From IMG/VR virus record IMGVR_UViG_3300021420_000017, positions 82,651-146,650 of that record: a stretch of DNA of 64,000 nt, one strand, 5' to 3'. The position numbers and the translations under genes are program-made. The notes below the pieces were generated by a model. It made no database searches. It was given only the letters and a program-made list of their open reading frames with translations, and was not told where the DNA came from. Each line of letters starts with the position of its first letter. The stretch's first letter is position 1. The stretch comes from a virus. This document shows positions 8,839 through 16,005 of the stretch, piece by piece.

Positions 8839-9332
8839 ACCATGAGTTCAAAGATTCCCCTGAATCGTTAGACCCTGTAGTGGCTCCCGCTGTTAAGTCA
8901 GCGATGCTGGAGACAGACCCTCCGGCTGTTCGTCGCAGACTTACTTTCTTCGTTCTATTGATCTTGGGTCTGCTCATCGTGATTTCTACGGGGGCCGCTG
9001 TAGTGGTGGTAGTCGACACCATCAAACTAGATACTTATACCTACTGCCAGGCGCATGTGAATAATTTAAATCGGTTGGTGGCAGATGACGACCGCAAAGT
9101 GAATGATGATCTCGCGCAAGCCAACAATGCATTGAACGAAGCCGACGCCGCCTTGTTTAAGGCTATTTTGGGCGCGCAGTCTCCACTCTCTCGCGAAGAC
9201 TTCATTGCAGCATACGCGAGGTATACTCAAGCATATGCTGCATACCAATCAGAGTTGAGTATCTATACAACCGAGCGAGCTAACAATGATCGCATCCGTA
9301 CTGCTAATCAGCTAACCAGCGGAAAGTGCTGA
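8835..9332 (+). CDS. single-pass membrane protein, 165 aa
   Basis: An N-terminal 36-residue cytoplasmic arm contains DPVVAPAVKSAM, then one strong transmembrane helix (FFVLLILGLLIVISTGAAVV, about residues 37-58), then an extracytoplasmic helical domain with one Cys early and one at the very C-terminus (SGKC). The DPVVxPAV arm recurs in the following gene, so the two are related at the N-terminus. Start ATG overlaps the previous TGA. A role at the envelope (lysis, superinfection exclusion or adhesion) is possible but not shown. Confidence 0.7.
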   Translation: MNHEFKDSPESLDPVVAPAVKSAMLETDPPAVRRRLTFFVLLILGLLIVISTGAAVVVVVDTIKLDTYTYCQAHVNNLNRLVADDDRKVNDDLAQANNALNEADAALFKAILGAQSPLSREDFIAAYARYTQAYAAYQSELSIYTTERANNDRIRTANQLTSGKC

Positions 9333-9333
9333 G

Positions 9334-10170
9334 ATGGGTAATCACACCCCGGGAAACGATAACCTCTTCGGATTAGACGATGAGTCGCATCAGGATCCGG
9401 TAGTGCAGCCAGCGGTTACTGAGGCGATGCAGACGTCGAGAAGCGTATCCCACCGAAACGGAGGGCTGCGCGCGGCGATCATCGTTTTTATCGCGACCGC
9501 GCTGTTGATGTTCGGGGGCTATCTGCTTCTGCATGAGCAGACAGACTCGGTCAAGAGCGATCTCGCCTCCACTGAGCTACAGCTTGCGCAAACCCAGCAA
9601 CAGCAGCAGGAAGACCACAAGGTCGCCGAGCAACTGGGTACCCAGCTACAGCAGCATGGGATTGCCCCCAGCGTCACCCCGAGCCCCGCCCCCACGCAGG
9701 TGGTGACCGGCGAGCGAGGGCCGGGCCCCACGACAGACCAGGTGGCCAACGCCGTCTCGCTCTACTGCGCGGCTAACAGCAACTGCACCCCGCCAGCGGT
9801 GACACAGGCCCAGGTGGCGGCAGCGATCAATACCTACTGCGAAGCCAACGGGAAGTGCCAGGGGCCTGCCGGGGTCGTCGGCTCGCCCGGTCCGCAAGGG
9901 ACACCCGGCCCGCAAGGCAATACCGGACCTGGGCCCAGTCCTACTCAAGTCGCGACTGCGGTGAGCGCCTACTGCGCGGCCAATAACGGTTGTGTTGGCC
10001 CCGTCGGCTCGACCGGACCTACGGGACCTCCTGGCCCCAGCGGAGTGACTGGGCCGCCTCCCAAGCAGTACACCGTGCGGGTCCCGGGAGTGTTGAGCAC
10101 TCCCACTGAGACATGTAACCCCAATCCGTCCCCAGCCCCCTCAAATCAGCCCGCTTATACTTGTTCATAG
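9334..10170 (+). CDS. membrane-anchored collagen-like protein, 278 aa
   Basis: A 47-residue cytoplasmic arm includes DPVVQPAVTEAM, followed by a transmembrane helix (AAIIVFIATALLMFGGYLLL) and a Gln-rich coiled coil (about 75-110). The ectodomain has three repeats of V-A-x-A-[VI]-x-x-Y-C-x-A-N-x-x-C and two collagen-type Gly-X-Y stretches (GSPGPQGTPGPQGNTGPG and GSTGPTGPPGPSG), ending in a Pro-rich tail with two more Cys. Type II orientation would place the collagen stalk outside the host membrane. Gly-X-Y stalks are common in phage fibres, but a membrane-anchored form is less so. The bipartite element lies right after its stop. Confidence 0.75.
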   Translation: MGNHTPGNDNLFGLDDESHQDPVVQPAVTEAMQTSRSVSHRNGGLRAAIIVFIATALLMFGGYLLLHEQTDSVKSDLASTELQLAQTQQQQQEDHKVAEQLGTQLQQHGIAPSVTPSPAPTQVVTGERGPGPTTDQVANAVSLYCAANSNCTPPAVTQAQVAAAINTYCEANGKCQGPAGVVGSPGPQGTPGPQGNTGPGPSPTQVATAVSAYCAANNGCVGPVGSTGPTGPPGPSGVTGPPPKQYTVRVPGVLSTPTETCNPNPSPAPSNQPAYTCS

Positions 10171-10173
10171 CCG

Positions 10174-10209
10174 CTGCCTCGTCTGTCCTCAGAGCACCTG
10201 AAGTAGTGA
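10174..10209 (+). promoter_or_regulatory. bipartite late element (CTGCCT-N20-GAAGTAGTGA)
   Basis: Exact match to the consensus with a 20-base spacer. It sits between the collagen-like gene and the GTG at 10235, leaving about 25 bases to the start with a GAAGAGGAG ribosome-binding sequence. The repeated placement before transcription units makes a promoter the best reading. Confidence 0.7.
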
Positions 10210-10234
10210 AGAGCCCATCGGAAGAGGAGACGGC

Positions 10235-13200
10235 GTGATCCGCAAGCTGTCGCATGAGACATTGGGCTATCAGCGGCTTGCCCAGATCGGTGAAGTGTAT
10301 CGCGCCTTCGGCCCGGGCGATGCGGTCATGACGATCGATGGACTGCCGGGCGAGATCACCGCCGTGCTCGACGGACCATTCCCGCAGACCGAGGAGTACG
10401 AGGTCGCCCTCAATGGCGGTGCCGGTGGTGGGCGATACACCGCTGGGCAGCTCCGGGCACTCGGCAGTCTGACTGGCTTGAGTGCGCTCGCGCTCGCCGT
10501 GGACTCCGACGATGAGCAGACCGGCTCGGGCGACACCAGTGACGACCTGAACCCCTACGAGGCTACGGTCGGGCTGCACACCGCTGACCTGGATTACGCC
10601 GAGCTGCACGACATCCTGCACGAGCGGCGCCCGAACGAGAACATCCGGATCTTCGCCTCGCGCACGGCCGCGCTGAACGAGCCCTTCGATGAGGAGTCTG
10701 ACCCCAACGAGGCAATGGGCGAGACCAATGCCGACGGGGCCGAGCTGAACAGGCTGGATCGCGCCGAGCAGCAGGGCAGTCAGCATCCGGCGGTCGAGGA
10801 CATCGGCCAGCCCGATTCCTGCAGCTACTGCGGCAGTCCGGAGTTCGATGAGTTCACCAACACCGGGCGGGGCACGCGAGCCCGGTGTGCCCAGTGCGGG
10901 GCCACCATGACGAGCTGGGGCGGCCAGTGGCAGCCCGATCCGCCTAACTCGCCGGAGAATGCTGCCAGTCGTCAGGGCGACCCTCGGGCCACGATCAATG
11001 ACCTCGGCGCGGTGAGGGGAACTCTTCAGGCCGACTTCGCCGCGCAAGTGATGGCTCGGTATGAACTCCTGAGCACGGGTGATCCGGCCTTGTGTGCCAT
11101 TGCGGCCAACCCGCATGCCGATGCGGTCGCGGCACTGCTGGGTATCCAGCATACCGGTGATGGCCAGTTCCGGACCTTCACCCCCGATGAGCGTGAGCAG
11201 TTCTTCCAGACCCGGCAGGCTAATCTTGCTGATCCGGACCTGAACTTTCACATGACCGCATCGTGGCGCGACGTGCGCGAGAAAGCCAAGCGAATCAAGG
11301 ATTCAGGTGGAGTCCGCATCTTGGCTGCGAATAACTCCACGGTCGTGGGTGAGGTGCAGGGCGATACCGCACTGTACGAAAGTTCGTTGAACTATGTCCC
11401 TGGGACAAAGAAGATCGCCTACTGGGGATGTGGTTGCAAATGGGCTTCGTATAGTTGGGGAAGAAGTCCTGCGTATCGTAGGTTTGAGGGCAGACAATGC
11501 TTCTTGCCCGGGACTCAGGTATCTCTGGCTGATGGCACCCGTAAGCCGATTGAGCAGATAGCACCTGGCGACCGGGTGCTAACTCATGATGGAGTCGGTA
11601 CGGTCCACAATCTATGGGAAAACGATTACTCCGGCGTGATCGTTGGGATTACCAGGGCCGGGTCTCCTGATGTTGTGTGGGCTACTGAAGACCATGGTGT
11701 GCTCGCTAATATTGCTCCTCGTTTGTACCTAAATGATCTGGCTTCAACACGTACCTACCGAAATCGGAAGGTACTTAACGACAAGTCACAGTGGAAGCGT
11801 ACTGAGGCAGGACATCTCCAGGCTGGCGATTGGTTGATGGGTACCTATACAGCCGAGACAACCACAGATTTAAGGGACTGGTCAGCAGCCTCATTGCACT
11901 CTGATCTTCAGGTACAAGGAGACCGTGTCGTCTTTGTCAGCTCTCCCCGGGCACTTCACCAGATAGGCAGAACTTACAATCGAGGCAGTGTTCCACTGAA
12001 TCTGCAGTCTTCGGCCTTTGCCACCCTGTTGGGCTGGTATTTAGCGGAAGGTAGTGTGGCCGACTTTGACCGTAATGGCATCCCAAAGATCATCGAATGG
12101 ACTTTGCATGCCGATGAGACTGAGTATGCCGATGAGATTCGAGCATCGCTACGTGATCTGGGATGCGGAGAGCCGCGTTGGTACGGTCCTACCAAGAAGA
12201 TTCAGAAGCAGACAATAAAGGTCAGCAATACAGCTCTCGCGTTAGTCCTTAGTCATTTGGCGGGAGTTGCTGCTCCAATCAAGCGACTCGATCAGAAGAT
12301 CATGACGACAGAAGTGGCATTCCAGCAGGATCTGATGATTGCTTATCTAAAGGGCGATGGGTGGGAGTCTAAAGCTGGGACAGCCTCGCATGCTTTAGCC
12401 AAGCAACTTGTTACGCTAGGCGCAAGAACCTCCTCGTTCATTCCCAGGATGTCGGTTCAGATCAATAATCGTGGTCCCCAGAATCGAGCGCCGGGTAACC
12501 CGTTCTACTCCGTTGAGACATCTGGGCTGTTCATGCAGGGGCGAGAACGACTACAGGACAACTACTATGCAACGCGCATAAGCGCGGTCGAGCGCAGACA
12601 GTACTGCGGACCCGTCTACAATCTCAATGTTGATTACCAACACACTTACGCGGTAGATGACTTGGTTGTGTTTAACTGCAGTCATGTTACTGCATTGCAG
12701 TATGAAGCACAGAGTCGTGGTATGTTCGGGCGCGCCATCGACCATGACGAGGAGCGCCTGCCCGGGCAATATCAGCGCAGTCCCGTCACGGTGGAGTACG
12801 ACCGGTCCCGGGAGAAGAACCTCAACCGGCGCTCGGTGCCGCCGGGAAACATGCGCCGGACGTTCGGCTCGCACCTGGTCACAGCGGCGCTGAGTTTCAC
12901 CCACCACGGCGACCCGGTGGATGCCGACCAGCATGGCGACCTGATGAACCGCGAGGGCACCCAGGGTCGCATCACCGCCCATGACGAGGATGGCAACGAG
13001 GTCGGCGAGATCCACTATGCGCTGCACCCGCACCACGACCAGGAGGGTGGGCTCATTCGCTCTGAGGTCACCGGTGGCCACGGCCCGCATCTGTTCTCCG
13101 CGCTGGAGGACCACCTGCGCGAGCGGGGTCTGGCGCAGGGTATCTGGAGCCACGACGACGAGGGCCATGATCAGGCTCATCAGATGGGCCTGACGCCGCA

Positions 13201-15142
13201 CTACGCGATGCTGACTCCGCTGTCTCCGATCCAGGTCTTCGCTATGGTGATGGTCGAGTCGCAGGACGAGCCCGAGGCCATCTTCAGCATGCTCGCGGGC
13301 TATGGCGTCACCGGTGAGCCTGCTCTGAGCCTGGTCTCCCAGGCTGCGGCGGTCGACACGGGCGACGATGACGGCGGCGGCGTGATGCCCGGCGATGACA
13401 TCCCGCGTATTCAACTCCGCGACCAGACCGAGCAGAAGAAGAAGCCGGGCCACGAACTGCACCACACCAACGACTCGCGCATGCACGCGCCCGACTTCGG
13501 CAAGGACGTGCCCAACTTCGGTCATCTCGTGTGGTGCGACCAGTGCGCGGGCAGCGGCTGTGGTCACTGCGGCGGTACCGGCCAGGTCGTGCCCGCGCTG
13601 GCTCCGGCTGCTGGCCCGGGAGTCGGGGATATGAGCGCGACCACCAGTCCGGAGTCTGATGAGAGCCAGGATGCGGGCTCGGACATCACCAGCGGTGGCT
13701 TCGACAACACCGGCATACTGCGCCAGGCTGACTACACCGCTGATTCGTTCCTGACCGGACCTCCGGCGCAGAACTACCAAGCCGAGACTCCGCACTCGAA
13801 CTCACCTAACCCCGGTTCGACTGGTTGGGGCACCTCAGCCGACCCGGTGGGCTGGGAAGCTCCGATCATCGGGAACGACTTTTCCAACTTCACCTACACC
13901 GGGAAGGCCGAGGGTCAGCCGAGCTTCGATCCGCCGACGGTCTCTGGAGTCGCACTCAAGGCAGCCGATACCGGCCGGGTCTGGATGCAACAGCGCAGTC
14001 TGGAGGACGAGAACGATCCAGCTCGCGGTACCTGGGAGATGCCAGGCGGCCATCATGAGCCGGGCGATCTCACGAGTCTTCATGCCGGTATCCGAGAGTT
14101 TGAAGAGGAGACCGGGCACCCATTCCCCGAGGGTGGCCATCTGAGCCACACGTGGCGCTCTGGTCCCTACCTCGGTCATGTCGTCGTTGTGCCGTCCGAG
14201 TCAGCGCTGGACATGTCCAAGGGGCGTCAGACAGTAAATCCGGATGACCCAGGGGGCGATCATCACGAGCAGGGCGCCTGGTGGGATCCGGATGACGCGA
14301 AGAAGAACCCGGCACTTCGCGCGGAGTTGAAGAAGGCCAGTCCCTTCGACGGGATCAAGAAGGCTGCTGTCTTCCTGACCCTGGATCGAGCGCGTGAGGT
14401 CGCGCGTCAGGAGGAGCTGCGCACTGGTAAAACCTTCGAGCAACTACTGCGCGAGCGCGTGGCTCAGCAAGAGGCTTATTTCGCGATCCTGCATGACGAG
14501 CCTGAGCCCGCGCTGCCTCAGACCGATGGCGCGACCGATGAGGATGCTGATCTGTCGGCCGCCCTGGCCCAACCCGGAGAGAACGACACCGATCCCAAGG
14601 GTGACATCGGCAGCATCCCGGGCGGCATGATGCTCTCAGCTCAGCCCGACCAGCCTTGGGGCTACTCCAGTCCAGACCCGTGGGCTGCGCCGGGCACCGG
14701 TGGGTCGGCTGATGTCGATACCCCCGAAGACTCGAACACGATGAATGCACCGTTTCACAATGAGGCGTCCCTCATTCGAGATGACATGAGTGACGACGAG
14801 GTCATTGCGGCCTTCCAGTCCACTGCGGCGGCTCGTGCTCTTGCCGCAGAGTCCGATACAGGACCGCAGAGCGATCGAGCAGCGGCAATGGCGGGTGCGA
14901 CCAGGGCACCGAAGCAGGGCGACTACTCTGACTCGCAGATTGCGGCAGCGGCCCAGACAGTCCTCCAGAAGGCCGCGATGAAGGACTTCAGCTTTGCCGA
15001 GCAGCAGGAGTTGATCAGCGAGGGAGCGAACAGCGGCGTGCGGGCTCGCAACTTCGGCGACCTCAAGATCGCAGGCACCCACTACGAGCACCTAGATACA
15101 AATAGCGCACTCATTGACGATGATCAGTTCCTCCTCGCGTAA
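10235..15142 (+). CDS. giant multidomain protein: zinc ribbons, SWIM finger with intein, Nudix
   Basis: GTG 10235 follows GAAGAGGAG. Unspliced length is 1635 residues, 1242 after removal of the intein. In order: N-terminal barrel-like region; zinc ribbon CSYCGSPEF...CAQCG near 190-225; SWIM finger with C399-x-C401 and, after splicing, C422-x-H424; a HHGDPVDADQHGDL region and an acetyltransferase-like segment (about 890-990, tentative); a DnaJ-like CDQCAGSGCGHCGGTG near 1105-1120; and a Nudix domain around 1240-1340 with GGHHEPGD and REFEEETGH. The Nudix box carries Asp for the first Glu and one extra residue, so activity is uncertain. The C-terminus is acidic and disordered. Position between portal and capsid genes suggests a virion protein, possibly injected. 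Confidence 0.8.
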   Translation: MIRKLSHETLGYQRLAQIGEVYRAFGPGDAVMTIDGLPGEITAVLDGPFPQTEEYEVALNGGAGGGRYTAGQLRALGSLTGLSALALAVDSDDEQTGSGDTSDDLNPYEATVGLHTADLDYAELHDILHERRPNENIRIFASRTAALNEPFDEESDPNEAMGETNADGAELNRLDRAEQQGSQHPAVEDIGQPDSCSYCGSPEFDEFTNTGRGTRARCAQCGATMTSWGGQWQPDPPNSPENAASRQGDPRATINDLGAVRGTLQADFAAQVMARYELLSTGDPALCAIAANPHADAVAALLGIQHTGDGQFRTFTPDEREQFFQTRQANLADPDLNFHMTASWRDVREKAKRIKDSGGVRILAANNSTVVGEVQGDTALYESSLNYVPGTKKIAYWGCGCKWASYSWGRSPAYRRFEGRQCFLPGTQVSLADGTRKPIEQIAPGDRVLTHDGVGTVHNLWENDYSGVIVGITRAGSPDVVWATEDHGVLANIAPRLYLNDLASTRTYRNRKVLNDKSQWKRTEAGHLQAGDWLMGTYTAETTTDLRDWSAASLHSDLQVQGDRVVFVSSPRALHQIGRTYNRGSVPLNLQSSAFATLLGWYLAEGSVADFDRNGIPKIIEWTLHADETEYADEIRASLRDLGCGEPRWYGPTKKIQKQTIKVSNTALALVLSHLAGVAAPIKRLDQKIMTTEVAFQQDLMIAYLKGDGWESKAGTASHALAKQLVTLGARTSSFIPRMSVQINNRGPQNRAPGNPFYSVETSGLFMQGRERLQDNYYATRISAVERRQYCGPVYNLNVDYQHTYAVDDLVVFNCSHVTALQYEAQSRGMFGRAIDHDEERLPGQYQRSPVTVEYDRSREKNLNRRSVPPGNMRRTFGSHLVTAALSFTHHGDPVDADQHGDLMNREGTQGRITAHDEDGNEVGEIHYALHPHHDQEGGLIRSEVTGGHGPHLFSALEDHLRERGLAQGIWSHDDEGHDQAHQMGLTPHYAMLTPLSPIQVFAMVMVESQDEPEAIFSMLAGYGVTGEPALSLVSQAAAVDTGDDDGGGVMPGDDIPRIQLRDQTEQKKKPGHELHHTNDSRMHAPDFGKDVPNFGHLVWCDQCAGSGCGHCGGTGQVVPALAPAAGPGVGDMSATTSPESDESQDAGSDITSGGFDNTGILRQADYTADSFLTGPPAQNYQAETPHSNSPNPGSTGWGTSADPVGWEAPIIGNDFSNFTYTGKAEGQPSFDPPTVSGVALKAADTGRVWMQQRSLEDENDPARGTWEMPGGHHEPGDLTSLHAGIREFEEETGHPFPEGGHLSHTWRSGPYLGHVVVVPSESALDMSKGRQTVNPDDPGGDHHEQGAWWDPDDAKKNPALRAELKKASPFDGIKKAAVFLTLDRAREVARQEELRTGKTFEQLLRERVAQQEAYFAILHDEPEPALPQTDGATDEDADLSAALAQPGENDTDPKGDIGSIPGGMMLSAQPDQPWGYSSPDPWAAPGTGGSADVDTPEDSNTMNAPFHNEASLIRDDMSDDEVIAAFQSTAAARALAAESDTGPQSDRAAAMAGATRAPKQGDYSDSQIAAAAQTVLQKAAMKDFSFAEQQELISEGANSGVRARNFGDLKIAGTHYEHLDTNSALIDDDQFLLA
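11498..12676 (+). other. LAGLIDADG intein (393 aa) in the SWIM finger
   Basis: Begins at Cys (TGC 11498, CFLPGTQVSLADGTRKPIEQ, then APGDRV) and ends at Asn (AAC 12674-12676) after YAVDDLVVFN, before Cys+1. The TxxH block is TEDHGVLAN. A two-motif endonuclease is present: LLGWYLAEGSV about 176 residues in and DLMIAYLKGDG about 277 in, each with an acidic residue at the catalytic position. The C-terminal block is GPVYNLNVDYQHTYAVDD. The penultimate residue is Phe, not His. Joining the exteins restores QCSHVTALQ, completing the SWIM motif, which supports the boundaries. Confidence 0.92.
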
Positions 15143-15150
15143 GGACCCCC

Positions 15151-15543
15151 ATGACTCAGCCTGAATCGCCGCTGCTCAACGCAGCCCAGTTCCCTCTCAC
15201 CTCGCCCGTGGAGCTGGTGCAGCTAGAGGCCGAGATCAATAGCGTGGTGGGCGCAGGGGTGACCGGCTTCGCTCTGACGGGTCCGGCCGATCCCAGTCAG
15301 CCGATTAGCACGACCAATCAGGCCATTCTCTGGGTCAGTCCGGCCAATCTTGATCTGGCTTCGATCGGCACCGTCGTGGACTCGCATTCGCCGAATGAGC
15401 CGACGCAGACCCCCTTCATGGACCTGCTCGTCAAGCTCGCGGCCGAGCCCGATGCCGCACTCACTGAGGACGAGAAAGACCTCCTGCTACGCGGGACCGC
15501 GCAGCTCGCGCACCGATTGATTGCCGGTCGGCCGATTCTCTAG
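15151..15543 (+). CDS. hypothetical protein, 130 aa
   Basis: ATG 15151 follows GTAAGGA just after the giant gene. The protein mixes short strands and helices: N-terminal VELVQLEAEINSV, central AILWVSPANLDLASIGTV, and a C-terminal helix with TEDEKDLLLRGTAQLAHRLI. There are no Cys residues, membrane spans or recognisable motifs. It is likely co-transcribed with its neighbours. Function unknown. Confidence 0.65.
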   Translation: MTQPESPLLNAAQFPLTSPVELVQLEAEINSVVGAGVTGFALTGPADPSQPISTTNQAILWVSPANLDLASIGTVVDSHSPNEPTQTPFMDLLVKLAAEPDAALTEDEKDLLLRGTAQLAHRLIAGRPIL

Positions 15544-15556
15544 GAGTTGGATTCGC

Positions 15557-15628
15557 ATGCAGGCTCTTATCATCGTTATCGCACTACTTTTCGGGATCGG
15601 TTTGCTTGCAGCGATGGTGGCGGGATGA
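15557..15628 (+). CDS. 23-aa single-span membrane micropeptide
   Basis: An AGGAG ribosome-binding sequence at 15542-15546 precedes ATG 15557, and the 23 codons encode almost only hydrophobic residues (MQALIIVIALLFGIGLLAAM, then VAG). The frame ends eight bases before the next start. A clean signal, correct spacing and a membrane-helix composition support translation. Small single-span phage peptides include holin-like and regulatory proteins, but nothing here identifies the role. Confidence 0.5.
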   Translation: MQALIIVIALLFGIGLLAAMVAG

Positions 15629-15635
15629 CGCGCTG

Positions 15636-15947
15636 ATGCGTCCCCAGGCCTGGGTGATCGAGGAGCGCGAGGACAACACCTACAGCGTCCTGCGCGCGGG
15701 CAAGCTGATCGCGACAGGTCTGCGCTCGACCGCCAACGCGGTGGCTTTCGTTCGTGCCCGCCATCGGCCGGGCGAGCGGATCTATCACGCCGAGCCCGAT
15801 GGCTACCGCAACGAGATCACCGCCCAGATCGTCGGGCCCCGTGCTACCCCGGCGGTGACTCATCTGTCCACCGCCGACTACTGGCGCCTGCGCACTGCAC
15901 GCTTGCGCAAAGCCCGTCATGAGCGGGAAGAGCCCGGCTCGTCCTGA
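15636..15947 (+). CDS. hypothetical basic protein, 103 aa
   Basis: I start at ATG 15636 (MRPQAWVIEEREDNTY) because the frame upstream overlaps the micropeptide. The first half looks like a small alpha/beta domain: WVIEEREDNTYSVLRAGKLI, then STANAVAFVRARHRPGERIY. This pattern recalls short WxVxxxxG(K/R)xIATGxRST modules in phage virion proteins. The C-terminal helix is strongly basic. A bipartite promoter element begins immediately after the stop. Function not recognised. Confidence 0.65.
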   Translation: MRPQAWVIEEREDNTYSVLRAGKLIATGLRSTANAVAFVRARHRPGERIYHAEPDGYRNEITAQIVGPRATPAVTHLSTADYWRLRTARLRKARHEREEPGSS

Positions 15948-15983
15948 CTGCCTGATCCCGGCCTGGAACGCCTGAAGTAGTGA
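15948..15983 (+). promoter_or_regulatory. bipartite late element (CTGCCT-N20-GAAGTAGTGA)
   Basis: Perfect match with a 20-base spacer, overlapping the end of the previous stop region and ending 22 bases before GTG 16006. It would drive the protease/scaffold and capsid genes. Confidence 0.7.
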
Positions 15984-16005
15984 GGCGTCCGGGAAAGGGG
16001 TCGGT

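Noticed and set aside
10200-10209. GAAGTAGTGA read as a ribosome-binding site
   Set aside because: It lies 13 to 70 bases from starts, and separate GGAG-type signals are present at the correct distance in most cases.
10019-11251. 410-codon minus-strand frame
   Set aside because: Lies opposite the collagen-like gene and the start of the giant gene, crosses a promoter element, and has shadow-type composition.
12551-13795. 414-codon minus-strand frame
   Set aside because: It starts inside the intein and crosses its C-terminal splice junction opposite conserved coding sequence; no recognisable domain.
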